From contig SMMW01000568.1 in the NCBI GenBank assembly GCA_004794655.1, positions 2,407,001 to 2,471,000 on the forward strand: DNA of 64,000 nt, written 5' to 3'. A program made the position numbers and the translations under genes. Source of the DNA: Marisa cornuarietis (Eukaryota > Mollusca > Gastropoda > Architaenioglossa > Ampullariidae). The notes under the pieces are model-generated. The model ran no database searches. It saw only the letters and a list, made by a program, of their open reading frames with translations, and was not told where the DNA came from. Shown in pieces: positions 39,377 to 51,700 of this stretch. The first letter of the stretch is position 1; each line of letters starts with the position of its first letter.

Positions 39377-42300
39377 TCCTTTCCTATTAACTTTTTTTCG
39401 TCTCCTTATTTAATCTGCTTGACTGCGAAGATCTAAAGTTTCAGGTTTGCTCGAGCTTGTGGATGCAAAAATTGCCTTTGTCCACCCAGCAGAAGATACC
39501 CGGTATATCATGGAAGGTAAAAGTGGCTGAGATGGGGTGAGCTCTACGTTCCAAATCTCGCGCGCTTGATATAGTAGACCACCCATGCCCACTGATTCGA
39601 AGGCCACTGAGGTCATAGATTCTGTACGTTTACCCTTTTATAAAGAAAATCTCAGATCGCATTCTTTATACATGTTAAAATATTATAATCTGCGGCTTTT
39701 GATCAACAAAGCCTTTTATTAAACGTTTAAGTTTGGTTCATGAAGCTAAATGAGTATTGAATAAGTTAAGTATAAAACTAATCAGTTTTGGAGGTCTTCA
39801 TTATTTCAAGATGATATTAAACGGGTGGGAGTTTTTTTTTACCTGAACAAAACGCTCTTCTTTCCCTACCCAAAAGTTCTGGTTCAGAAACGCACTCTTA
39901 CAGACACTCGAATCTGGGGAAAAACTACAATGGAATGTACTAAAAACCTTCATTATGCATTACCCAGAAACTCAGCAGCAGCTGAAATCTTACCCCAAGC
40001 CTCGTTACATTTGCGGGTATTTCCGCACCCGGACATTCGTCTCTGGAGCTGGCGTTGGCGTTATCCAAAGGCGGAGAAGTCACCATGGCAACAAGAGCAA
40101 CACTGATGTTTCCACGCAGACAGTAGGCATTGAAGAAGCCCAAGAAAGACATGAGGGCCAGAACGTAGCGGGCCTGTATGCGGCTGCAGGGTGCTGCGTG
40201 GGAAGAATGTCAGCTTAATTAAACAGCTCAGATATACCTGTGAGTAGCCATGACGACTGACCACACTGGACCTCAATACCCGGACACTGTCTCTGCATTG
40301 CGGAGTTATGACAGTTCTTGCTTTAATCATATATACTTCGAGGCTGTTTGTGCCCTTGTGTGCTGATTTCTTACCTTAATAATTGTATTTATTGTTTATT
40401 AATAATTATTGAAATAATTATTAATTATATATTCATTTAGATATGTAGGAAGACGATCTCTTTGTTTTATTGAAAGTCAAAGACTTGCCTGTACTGTATA
40501 AATGACTGGATAACAATCGATTTTGAAATGTTTGAGCAAATTCTTCAATACGGTGTGGGGACGAAGTTCTCACGTCACGTTTGAACAAAGCAGAGACCTG
40601 TATATACACATCTCTGAACTAAGTTAATCCACTGGCGTTTGATGCCATTATCTTTAGGATTTCCTAAATGAGTACAAACTAACTTCATTTATCTGAGTGT
40701 CGAAGAGAACATTAATAATAATAATAATAATGAAGATTTGTATAGCGCATATTCATACTCATAGAGAGCATGCTCTTAGCGCTTAAAATGGGGAAGGGAC
40801 GTGGACTAAGTAGATACAGAACACAGGGGACGAAAGAAAACGACAGTACTGACGACGAAACAGATAACAAAAGGCATCAAGTAACAGGAACTGAGAAAAT
40901 AGTGATGGGTAAAGTAGCAAGAGGAAAGGGGGAGGGGTAAGGACTAGCATTGTGGACTGTGTTAGGAGTAATGCTCAAGGAAGAGGTGCGTTTTCAGTGC
41001 AGATTTGAAAGATTCAATTGTAGGAAGATGGCGGATATGGAAAGGAAGAGAGTTCCATTGTTTTGCAGCACAGTAGCCAAAAGTCCTGTGACCATAGGTT
41101 GTTGTTCTGGTGACAGGAACAGTTAGGATACGGTCGTCAGAGGAAGAGCGGAGTTGTCTGGCCGGAGAGTAAGGGATGAGAAGTTCAGAGAAATAGTCAG
41201 GACAGGAGCCAGCAAAGAAATTAAAACACAGCACAGACAGTTTGTACTGGATGCGAGAACAGACGGGTAACCAGTGTAGAAAACGAAGGAGAGGAGTGAC
41301 ATGGTCCCTTTTCCTCGCTCTAAGCACCAGACGCGCAGCGGAGTTCTGTACTTTCTGGAGTCTCTGAATGAGGGATGAGGGGCAGCCTGCCAGCAAGGAG
41401 TTGCAGTAGTCAAGCCGAGAAAGAACAAACGCACAGACAAGAGTGTTGGTAGCGCGTGTAGAGAGAAAGTGACGGATGGCACTGACCTTACGGAGCTCAT
41501 AGTAGGCAGACTGACAGACAGCTGTAACATGTTTATCAAGGGTCATGTCATCAGTGACAGTAAATCCCAGATTCCTAACAGATGACGTGAAGGTGATGTT
41601 GCTGTCGCCCACCTTGATGTGATTGGGCAGACTGACGAGTGAAGGTTGATGTCTTCTTCTATGGCACAAGAGGGCTTCCGTTTTATCGTCATTTAGTTTA
41701 AGCTTGTTTTTACCATCCAGCCTTTGACATCGCTGATACAAGCTTCTAGAGAGCTGATAGCAGACTGAGACTCAGCCAGTGGAGTAGACCAGTAAAGCTG
41801 CGTGTCATCTGCATAGGACTGATGAGACACCTGGTGAGACTGGATGCATGATGAAAGTGGTTTAGTGTACAGGATGAACAGAACTGGGCCAAGTACTGAG
41901 CCTTGGGGAACACCACAGAGAAGTGAAGCAGGGCGAGATATCTGACCGTCAACTACCACAGTCTGGGTCCTATCAGTGAGATAGGAGTTGAACCATGAGA
42001 GAGCAGGTCCAGAAATCCCGTTGAGGGTGTGGAGTCTGTGAAGAAGCAGAGAGTGGTCTATAGTGTCAAATGCAGCAGACAGGTCCAGTAGGGTTAATGG
42101 AGAGACATCACCACTGTCAAGAGCAGATAATATGTCTGTTGTTACTTTAATAAGAGTGGTCTCGGTGCTGTGGAAAGGTCTATATGCCGACTGAGCTTGT
42201 GGGATAAGATGGTGCTCTTGTAAGTATGCCCAGAGCTGTGTCAAAACTATTTTCTCTATGATCTTAGAGAGAAAAGACAAGTTGGAGACTGGGCGGTAGT

Positions 42301-43179
42301 TGTTTAGCACAATGACGTCAAGCGTGGATTTCTTAATAAGTGGCCTCACCACCGCATTTTTGAACAGAGATGGGAAAACACCTGACGACAGGCTGACATT
42401 TACAATATTTGTGATGGCAGGAAGTAGAGTATCGAGGCACTCGAGCAGAAGGCTTGTGGGCATCGGATCTAACTCGCAAGTTGTTGGTTTGGCTTTTAGG
42501 ATGACCACTTTCACATCGGTCTCAGAGACTGGTAGGAACTTGGTCATGGAGCATCCTGGGAGGACATCACAGGAAATGCTGTCAAGCGCCGACACCGAGT
42601 CTAAGTAACAGTAACAGCATATTGTGTCCCGGTCTGTTTTATTTTACCGAGGATTGCATCTCTTATCTTCAAATTCAGCTCGTGCAGACGACGCTATTTT
42701 AAGCGACCCTTTCGTCACTTCCTGTTTTCTCGACAAATCCACGTGTGATTAAGAGAAAAACATAAATGTAATATTTCTCGTGCCTCTTGTTCAAATGCCC
42801 CCCGGATTGTGTTTTGTGATATTTTATGCTCTACTTCCAGTGATTTTCGCTCGTGTTGTCCTTTTAATATTGATTATTTATCAAATCCACTGTTTACTTC
42901 AAACTAATTATTCTTCCTTCTACTTATTTTGTGTCAATGTCTGTTTATTTTATTTCGTCTTATTTTATAATAGCTCTGTCTTTTATAGTTATGGAGCTAT
43001 TACTCAAGATTTGATTCAGTTAATGACAAAAAGACCGTTAATTAGTGACCAGCGAATTAGTAAGAAATTCATATTTTTTGTAAAATAGAGGTAGAGAGAA
43101 AGGTGAAGCACAACCTACCGTTTTCCCGTCTTTGCGTGAAAAACCTTCTGGCTCTCATCAAAGATATCGTTTCCTCCAT
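34896..43179 (-). CDS. SLC17 sialin/VGLUT-like transporter C (505 aa, 11 coding exons)
   Basis: Third and most divergent SLC17 paralogue, transcribed first in the tandem order. Exons on the complement: 43179-43119, 40193-39994, 39276-39046, 38539-38452, 37957-37862, 37207-37083, 36970-36821, 36350-36218, 35864-35709, 35570-35485, 35087-34896; 1518 bp, all phases match. The ATG at 43179 gives [20 protein letters not shown] and a phase-1 donor that joins in frame. Marks: [16 protein letters not shown] (TM1 Arg about 47), [64 protein letters not shown]. Differences from A and B include VAE for IGE before the TM4 splice, AHFANNWG for GHxAFNWG, GCDAA for GCNHT, and a short C-terminus. Intron 1 holds a same-sense L2-like element at 40,708-42,604. 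A role as a vesicular or lysosomal anion transporter is inferred from family only. Confidence 0.93.
37223..37313. repeat. (ATC)n microsatellite beside an SLC17-C splice acceptor
   Basis: About 91 bp of CAT/ATC repeat. In the SLC17-C transcript it reads as GAU repeats ending about 15 nt before the acceptor of exon 37207-37083, where a branch site and pyrimidine tract are expected. Poly-His, poly-Ser and poly-Met open frames here are artefacts. Confidence 0.96.
39325..39374. repeat. (CA)n microsatellite
   Basis: About 50 bp in the SLC17-C intron between exons 40193-39994 and 39276-39046. Confidence 0.96.
40708..42604 (-). mobile_element. L2-like non-LTR retrotransposon, 5'-truncated, RT nearly intact
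   Basis: Two overlapping minus-strand frames (42595-41693 and 41741-40962) together cover most of a reverse transcriptase: [56 protein letters not shown] (catalytic pair present), [24 protein letters not shown] and an AAKQWNSLP terminal block. The frames are split by a one-base loss in an A run near 41,710: five A here, six in the sister copy at 44,950. The 3' end carries a TAA-repeat tail at about 40,712-40,729. The endonuclease is absent. It lies in SLC17-C intron 1 in the same sense as the gene. L2/CR1 assignment is by motif. Confidence 0.9.
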
Positions 43180-43915
43180 GCTGCTTGAGGTGAGGTGCAA
43201 AGATGGCAAAACCATCGGCCCACGTTGTCACCTGAAGTTGCTGCACTATTCGGAGATGCGAAAAGTCGATGTACATACATCAACAATAGCAACGAAGATT
43301 CTGGTGACAGCTTAAGGGTAACAATGCATCAACAGAGATGCTAGTCACGGTGAAGGAGTTCCTATGTTAGCTAACAATCCTTCTTACAGTTCTCTTGTTC
43401 CACAGGGCAGATAGGACGCAGACTTTATTTTTACCATCCTCCTGTTATGTGTGTGCGTGTTCGTGCATGTCTGGCGTGTTGAACATGCCGCCATTTTCAC
43501 ACGTAAAAACATCTCTCGCCTCCATCCATGAGACACTACAACGAGCTGTGTCCTCATTTCTCCCTCATTGCCTTGCTCACACACGCACACACGCACGCAC
43601 GTATACCCCCTCCCACACATGTTGTCTTACTTTATTATAATGTACACGCAATATGTTCGTTTCGCTTGCGACATCATGCACAATCAAAAGTCAAATGCTA
43701 AGAGCGTATGTCCCAGTTTGTATTCAAGTTTCCGGCCTTGCAGTGAGCGTTCTTTTTTTTTTTCATCGCAACTGCTTGATGATGAATGTTTACAAATATG
43801 TAAATATGATGAACTAACTTTGACACGCATGTGCTAGTCCAGCAGGCACTTTACCACACACCGTAGAAAACATAAAAAAGAAAATAGGTTTATATTTTTC
43901 TTCTCTCCTTCTCTT

Positions 43916-43960
<45 letters not shown>

Positions 43961-44439
43961 CACGAATAAACATTAACCTGGTCACTATAAATGCTTTTTC
44001 ACGGAGATTTTTCACAAAGGACTCGATACCAATCAGAGTGATTCAAAGGTTCGGTTGCATTTAAATAAGGAATGCGAATAAGGGAAGATGGCTAGGTATA
44101 GAGGTATATAAACTGATAGACACGTAAGAGTAAATGTTGGTAGACTAGTAAATAAAAAAGAGATGTAGTAAGAAATGTAATAAGGTATGTATTAGTTTTA
44201 GAAGTATGTATTAATATTTATCAGTTTTAGTTTTACGTAAGAGAGAAAATTTAGGCGCAAGGTAGCAGGGAAGCTTCAAGTCAGCATAAGAAAGTAGGAG
44301 GAGAGGAAGGAGTACTGAAAGAAGTAGGAGGTTTCGTCCCTTGCCTTCACTCTGCGCACCTCGACCCCCTGCTGTGTGCAGTCGCATGGACCGATTCAGT
44401 GCAGCGACGTCACAAACGGGTCTCTCTCTCTCTGGGGCC
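43180..44439. other. 5' flank of SLC17-C
   Basis: Promoter region of SLC17-C should lie at the left edge. A CT/CA/TA microsatellite lies at about 43,909-43,961. No exon or transposon motif was recognised. Confidence 0.5.
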
Positions 44440-44638
44440 AAGTGCACACCACAGTTTTAGAATTTTTAAAACTACAAATGTTTTAAGTAAGATAAAGTTG
44501 TTTAAGTCTGACTTTCCGTCCTGTCAGTACAATATTTTTGTATGTTCTTGTGCAATGCATCTAAATGCCAAAGAAGAGATTTTGATTCTTTAGAACAGTT
44601 TTAAGAGTTAGAAACATGTTGTGCAACTGGTCCCTGGA
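44440..44638. repeat. Interspersed repeat, copy 2 (other copy at 6,764)
   Basis: About 199 bp highly similar to 6764-6949 in the same orientation, differing by small indels and substitutions. It lies about 165 bp before the truncated retrotransposon at 44,803. Confidence 0.75.
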
Positions 44639-44802
44639 CTTTACCGCGGTTAGGTGCCCATCACCTCGCTGGGCTAACTGAATGGCTAACTCGAACCAGC
44701 TTAAATATAAGTATTTTAGCTTATTGCTACTCATTAGTCATCCAGCTATACCACCTAACTCCACGTTATGCTCCCGGTCCCAGAAAGCTGTCATTATTCT
44801 TT

Positions 44803-45968
44803 CACTTTCATCATGCATCCGGTCCCACCAGGTTTCTCATCAGTCCTATACAGACGACACGCAGCTTTACTGTTCTATTCCACTGGCTGAGTCTCACTCT
44901 GCTATTAGCTCTATAGAAGCTTGTATCAGTGATGTCAAGGGCTGGATGGTAAAAAACAAGCTTAAACTAAACGATGATAAAACGGAAGCCCTCTTGTGCC
45001 ATAGAAGAAGACATCAACCTTCACTCGTCAGTCTGCCCAATCACATCAAGGTGGGCGACAGCAACATCACCTTCACGTCATCCGTTAGGAATCTGGGATT
45101 TATTGTCACTGATGACATGACCCTTGATAAACATGTTACAGCTGTCTGTCAGTCTGCCTACTATGAGCTCCGTAAGATCAGCGCCATCCGTCACTTTCTC
45201 TCTACACGCGCTACCAACACTCTTGTCTGTGCGTTTATTATTTCTCGACTTGACTACTGCAACTCCTTGCTGGCAGGCTGCCCCTCATCCCTCATTCAGA
45301 AACTCCAGAGAGTACAGAACTCCGCTGCACGTCTGGTGCTTAGAGCAAGTAAACGGGACCATGTCACTCCTCTTCTTCGTTTTCTACACTGGCTACCCAT
45401 CCGTTCTCGCATCCAGTACAAACTGTCTGTGCTGTGTTTTAATTTCTTTGCTGGCTCCTGTCCTGACTATTTCACTGAACTTCTCATCCCTTACTCTCCG
45501 TCCAGACAACTCCGCTCTTCCTCTGACAACCGTATCCTAACTGTTCCTGTCACCAGAACAACAACATATGGTCACAGGACTTTTGGCTACTGTGCTGCAA
45601 AACAATGGAACTCTCTTCTTTTCCATATCCACCACCTTCCTACAATTGAATCTTTCAAATCTGCACTGAAAACGCACCTCTTCCTTGAGCATTACTCCTA
45701 ACACAGTCCACACAATGCTCGTCCTTCTTAACCCCGCCCCCTTCCCTCTTGCTACTTTACCCATCTTTCTCGCAGAATCACTATATTTCTCTGTTCCTGT
45801 TACTTGATGCCTTTTGTTATCTGTTTCGTCGTCAGTACTGTCGTTTTCTTTCGTCCCCTGTGTTCTGCATCTACTTAGTCCACGTCTCTTCCCCGTTTTA
45901 AGCGCTGAGCATGCTCTCTATGAGTGTGAATATGCGCTATAAAAATCTTCACTATTATTATTATTATT
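44803..45968 (+). mobile_element. L2-like non-LTR retrotransposon copy, 5'-truncated in the RT palm
   Basis: Sister of the element at 40,708. Homology begins around 'cactttcatcatgcatcc' and runs through SYTDDTQLY (Thr where the sister has Ala), [24 protein letters not shown] and the terminal AAKQWNSL block to a stop at 45,701. The 3' untranslated region then ends in a TTA-repeat tail at about 45,952-45,968. The frame is open from 44,682 but only the part from 44,803 is element. Its 3' end abuts the start of the block duplicated at 61,740. Confidence 0.9.
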
Positions 45969-46992
45969 CTCAGTATTCTTGTTGCTATTCTTCAATTTCT
46001 CCTTCACTCTTGTCTCTACCGACCCTGACTTTCCTCCCTCGTCCACGCCGAGGCTCTCGTGGAGTTCCTGTAGCAAGCATCACGCTTAAATTTTAACAGT
46101 AAGCAACTATTTGAAAAGAAATACAACACGAAGTGTTAGATCACATTTGAAGCTCACAGCGAACATTTCCAATCTTAAGCTTTAAAAGTATGATGCCTAA
46201 ACATATCCGTAAAACACTTTAACATTTCTAATAGATCTAATGAATTATTTCTTTCACTCAAACTGCTGTTAAGTTCAAGTGACCATAGTGCACTAGTCTG
46301 TAGTGTTAAGGAAAGTCCGCTTTACAAGCAGACGATTATTTGATAGTTATTATCACCTACTTATGCCCGCAAAGTGAAGGAAGATAAGTTTTTGTCACTG
46401 CTGGATGATTCCCTTTAAAGGCACAGGGAAAAGGCGAGATGCATGAGCAGCAGTGTTTAATGTTAGATAAAGCTTAAAAATCGTGGACCAGGGTTTGGTC
46501 GGATCCCCGACTGACACTGGAGCTTGTACCATTAGTATCTATCTCGTAACCCTAACGGGTATTCCTTTCTTTTTTTCCTTTTCTGCATTAAGTCAAATGT
46601 CGGTTCATATGCGTCAGAATAAATCACACACCTATTGCTGCTGAAAAACATGTTATGTATAGATGATAACATTCTTCTTTATACTTCCAGATACCCCCTC
46701 CCCCATCCAAAGCACATTGGAGCGGGAGTTTCAAGAGGGCCTGAGTACCCCATGATACAAACTACGCTAGGGACTGTAGACTCGGCTACCCGTGAAGCTT
46801 CCGCCATCCCCCCTCCATTTATAAACGACACGTTGAAGTACCTTTGCGGGCAGTCTTGAATTCATGGCAAAATTTCTAATTAAACGAATAAATAGATCAC
46901 GAAGTATTCTTCTCAAATAATATTTACGGTTCATTGTTCATATGGTACTGTGATAGGATCTGTAGATGTGTCGCTTTCTCTCTCTCTCTCTT

Positions 46993-47065
<73 letters not shown>

Positions 47066-48172
47066 AAATATTTTGTTTATAAGGAAATGTGTACAGAAAA
47101 TCTTAACTTGGGAGATAACAGTGATTTCAGGGCCAATGGATTGGTAAAAGATAAGAACATCAAAATGAAACGATCCATTGTAAATAAACATGTATTTACT
47201 TGTTTGAAATTCGGTGCTAAGCCACGAAAACTGTAAACGCTATTAACTCGTCATGAATGTAGTTCCTTAGCTATGAAAAGTCTGAGCTGAGACAAACACG
47301 CTCGTCTCTCCTCTACCGGACATAAAAGATCAACAATGCTAAGCATACGCGCACACCCAACCAGGTAACTGAAAAAGAACATACACGGGGACGCGCTGGA
47401 TTTTTTTTATTTCACTTTCTTCCCCTTGAAGTTTTTTTTTACATACAAGTTTGGTGATTTAATACCTTTCTCCCAGCGACAACGTTACAACGACTGTGTG
47501 ACATATACAGACCCTACCCAGTAGAGGTTTTTGATAGGTCTTTACTCACCCAGTCATCCGTGTTGGATAGAACAAGCTACTTTGGCGTCCGATAGAAAGC
47601 AGCAATCACACATGAAGGGGTGAAAAGAACACACGTTGTGAATGCAGCGAGCCAGACTGAACTTTATGATCAACACTTCAGAGTTTATTTCGTCCTGAGG
47701 TGTGTAGAACTCTACCTTTAGACACGTTTGTTCTCCTGAGTCCCTAGCACGACCTCGTCTCGGCTCGGTCCGGTCAGGTTCTCCTAAGCCCCTAGCAAGA
47801 CCAAGGTAGGAATTTATTTCTGAACTGTTTCATATGTATACTCCTTGTGGTATTGGCTACATGTCAGCCTAAACACTAAAGTTTGTGTTTGTGCTTTTCT
47901 CTTCGTCAAATTTTAAAATAAAGTGTCTAATTTATTCAAAATGCCCACCAAACAGGTATTGAAAAAGTGTGTGAAAACTGTTACTATTTTTGTGTCATTA
48001 GAGATTGTGAGTGACGTATATGGCAGTGAATAAAGTATAGTTACTATAATTTTTCAAATTTGGTTCTGTTTTCATACATATTTCTCGTCATAAGTACTTT
48101 AATTAAGAACTCATGGGTACTGTACTTAAAACCTTAGGAGGATTTTATTAGCCATACATACATTTGGGTGGT
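45969..48172. repeat. Duplicated cadherin upstream block, copy 1
   Basis: About 2.2 kb that matches 61,740-64,000 in the same orientation. Anchors: 'ggagttcctgtag' (46061/61841), 'agtctgtagtg' (46295/62298), 'caaagcacattgga' (about 46706/62710), 'aacatcaaaatgaaacgatc' (47156/63130), and a splice-donor-like 'aag|gtaggaatt' (47805/63674). It ends about 290 bp before the cadherin ATG, so it is probably the promoter and noncoding first exon. No conserved open frame is shared, which argues for noncoding function. Confidence 0.85.
46976..47063. repeat. (CT)n(CA)n microsatellite in duplicated block
   Basis: Long CA expansion in copy 1. The equivalent place in copy 2 (about 62,985-63,040) has only a short CT run and degenerate CA/TA sequence, so the tract changed after duplication. 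Confidence 0.9.
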
Positions 48173-48391
48173 GGTGGTGATGATAGTGGTGGTGGTGATA
48201 GTGGTGGTGCTGGTAGTAGGGATGATGATGTAGTGTGCGTTGCCTTTTGCTGTACCATCTGTCAATATCTAAAGTAAAATATCATGTAACGCACAAAGTC
48301 GCATTTTCCTCTTTCTTTTAAATGTGTAAGAAATTATCACTTAATAGGTTAGCTTCCAATACGTAACTATTTTCTACACAGGAAACCTTGA

Positions 48392-48447
48392 TGACGTCAT
48401 TAGTCACTCGTAATGCCACTAACACTTACCTGCTGTAGATGACGTCA
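48392..48447. promoter_or_regulatory. Paired TGACGTCA (CRE) palindromes before the cadherin start
   Basis: Perfect TGACGTCA octamers at 48392-48399 and 48440-48447, exactly 48 bp apart, within 70 bp of the cadherin ATG (48459). The octamer is the classic CREB/ATF site. A splice acceptor-like 'tttctacacag' ends at 48380, so these sites may lie in the 5' untranslated exon rather than the promoter proper. Confidence 0.4.
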
Positions 48448-48458
48448 TCGTGAGGACC

Positions 48459-48675
48459 ATGGTGAAGAGAAAGCATGTTCAGTGCTGTCTTATCTGGCTC
48501 CTGTCATGTGACTTCCTCAGCTTCGTCCATTCGACAGTGAGTTCCGATGGTGGTGAAAGAGGCGGTCTCGTAGAAACGAGGCCCGGGCACGATATGAGAG
48601 AAAGAGAGAGAGAGAATAAACTTCAAATTAAACAATCACATACTAGCCCACCTGCCCGCGCGCGTGCGTGCGTGC

Positions 48676-48715
<40 letters not shown>

Positions 48716-51700
48716 ATGCACACGCGCTCTTATACTGACGTGAGCATTTGGGCATTGTGCTCTTACTCACCTGCCCCCGTCACTTCCCTCTCTGTACCTG
48801 TAGGATTGACCTTAATTTCAGTTTATTATAATAATGAATGATTTTTATAGCACATAATCGGACTCTTAAGGAGCACGCTCTAAGCGTTCAAAACAAGAAT
48901 GAGACATGGACAACACTGACAACATACGAGGGAAGGAAGAATAAACAGTACTGACGACGCATTGAAGACAAATTAATACAGAAAACGCAAAGAGGAACCA
49001 AGCAACAAGAAATGAGAATATCATGATTCTGTAGAGGAAGACGAGCAGGAATGTAGCAAAAAGCTGAGAAGAGGGGAGAGTGAATAAGGACGACCAATGT
49101 GTGGACTGTGCTAGAGGTAATGCTCAAGGAAGAGGTGCGTCTTCAGTGCAGTCTGTGTCCTATCAGCGATATATAATTGAACCGTGCTAGTGCGGGTCCA
49201 GAAATTCCGTGGAGGGTGGTGAGTCTTGAGAGGAGAGAGTGGTCGACAGTGTCTAATGCAACAGACAGGTCCAGTAGAGATAGAGCAGAAACATCACCCC
49301 TGTCAAGGGCAGATTATATGTCTGTGGGGACTTTAATTAGAGTAGTTTCGGTACTGTGAAATGTTCGATATGCTGACTGAGCTCGAGGGATTAGATAAGT
49401 TTCTTGTAAGTACCCCCAGAGCTGTATCGAAACTACTTTCTCTATGATCCTAGAGAGAAAAGAGAAATTTGAAACTGGGCGATAGTTGTTGAACAAATTG
49501 AACTCAAGCGTAGACTTCTTAACTAGTGGCCTCACCAGGGCATTTTTAAAGATGGGAACACACCGGTTGACAAACTGATACATATTTGTGATGGCAGGAA
49601 GTAAAATATCTAAGCACTCAAGAAGAAGATTTGTGGCCATTGGATTTAACTGGCAAGTTGTTGACTTTGCTTTTAGAATAATCGCGCTTCACATTTGCCT
49701 CAGAGACTGGTCGAAACATGGTCAGAGAGCATCCCTGGAGAACATCACAAGAGATGCTGTCAGGCACCGGCATTGAGTCTAGGGATGACAGAATGTCTGA
49801 AATCTCGTTAGTGAAATAATCACTAAAAACTTGCGGCAACTGTAAGGCAGAGTAGGCAGTAGGCAGTGGTGTTGCCGTGCAAAGTCCATTCATTTGATTG
49901 CAAGTGTCAAATAGCTTCTTGGAGGAGGAATTGTTTGGGCCTGAAAATAGGATGTTTTAGCCGTGTAAATGCATTTTGCAACGCTTCGTTTCACGGGGTT
50001 TTAAATTTCTGTGTGGATGGTGAGTCCAGTCTTCAGCATTTCAAGTCACGGAGTTCGACACGGATCTGTGAAAACCAAGGTGTATATTTTAACTGACGAA
50101 TCAGACCTCGAGACACAGGGGCATGATCATCAACCACTCTACGCAAAACACAGTTAAGCTGCTAAACAGAGGGTGTCTGGAGGAGCCCCATCTACATTTG
50201 TGCTTTGAATGCCAGTCTATCAACATTGCGAAAACGAGCGAGTGGGTCTAAAACCTGGCACCGATGATGGACATTTGCGATCAAGTTCGATCAGTACGCA
50301 GTGATGGTCTGACGAGAGATCTTGGTAAACATCAACTGACTGCACTAATTGGTCATCAGGTCGATGTATGACCCAGTCCAAGATGTCATCTCTTTTGTGA
50401 GTTGGTTGCGACACGGACTGAACAAAACGAAGGGTGTGCAGAATGTCTGACATTTTGACAGTGCCAAGATGAGACTTGTTATCGAAGTGTACATTGACAT
50501 CTCCAAGAAGTACTGTGGGTCCATTGAGTACATTGTTGTAATCCAACAGATCATGAAATTCCGAGAAAAGGGTAGAGGCTGTGAGCTTTTTCTTGGCGCT
50601 TATGTGTGTGTGTGGAAGGGGGGGGAATCTATCGATGCAAAACAAGTGCATCAAGCAATAGGAGCCGAAAAAAAAGACTTATAGCCGTAAGTGGGAACGA
50701 TAAAACAGTAGTAAAAGACAGGTTCTTGGCAAGTGTCGAGCTGTAGATTATAGGAACGGCCCCCCCGATCCCCTCACGTGTAGGGTGGGGGAAAGATTTC
50801 AGGCAGCACCCCACTGGAGCTAGATCGACACTCAAGCACTCGTCCCCCTGCTGTTTGAGTCACGTCTCAATGATGATGAAAATATCAAGGTGGCGATGTG
50901 TGACAAAATCTACAACTTCAACTCGCTTCAGTGACTGTTGTGCTCACGATACCGACTGGGCGTTAAAAAGCCCAACATGGAGGCGAGTGTTCAGTTGTCG
51001 TGTGAGGGAAACTCCACTTCTCAGACGACCAGTTATTCAATCCAGTTGGTCGGTCGTGTTTCCAACTGGTGTTACGGATAGTGACATCAAATGGCTCGCT
51101 TTGATCACGATGATGTTATTGTCGCCGACGACGGCCACGGAACAGGCTGCGTTTTTTTCTTTTGAGAAATATTACAGTGGCTGTGAATGTTGAAGGTACG
51201 AAGCACGGCACAAAGCGTTGATGAGCGATCAGAAATCTTAAGTTTCAGGGATAAAAGTGTGTGCCTAGCATAGGTAATTTTCTTGGATGGAAACTCACAA
51301 TGATGAAAACATTGTCTTGTTTGGTGCGTCGAAACAATGGCCGCGAGAGAGGATCGGTAAGTAGCCAGAAGAACGTCCACAAAGAAACATCCATCTTCCA
51401 TGGGTGAGCAATCCAAAAACATTCCAGAGCAACTGTTGTCCCACAAGGAACCAGAAAATGCAGAACACAAAAAAGGAGAATCGGCCAATCACAGAGAAAC
51501 ACAAATACGTTGTAGAGCTGGCCCTTAAAGCACATGAGGCGATAAGGGCAAGTATCTTCGGATCCCTACCCTCCCGTGACTCTCTCTTTCAGCTTGGTCG
51601 TAGGATCTCTGTGATATTCTCTTTCAATTCCCAGACGATGTCCGTGACTCTGTGTCATAGCTGAATCTCTCGGTCCTTGTCACGTAGCTGGACTACAATC

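Noticed and set aside
44682..45701. 339-codon open frame as a host gene
   Set aside because: From about 44,803 it is the C-terminal half of an L2-like reverse transcriptase; the earlier codons are flanking sequence.
46635..46859. Short open frames in the two duplicated blocks (46,635 and 62,508)
   Set aside because: The frames are not conserved between the copies beyond a few residues, so the block is treated as noncoding.
48888..49127. Similar minus-strand open frames at 48,888-49,127 and 56,099-56,335
   Set aside because: They translate the shared 3' untranslated end of the L2-like element in the wrong register, so the similarity reflects common descent of the repeat rather than coding.
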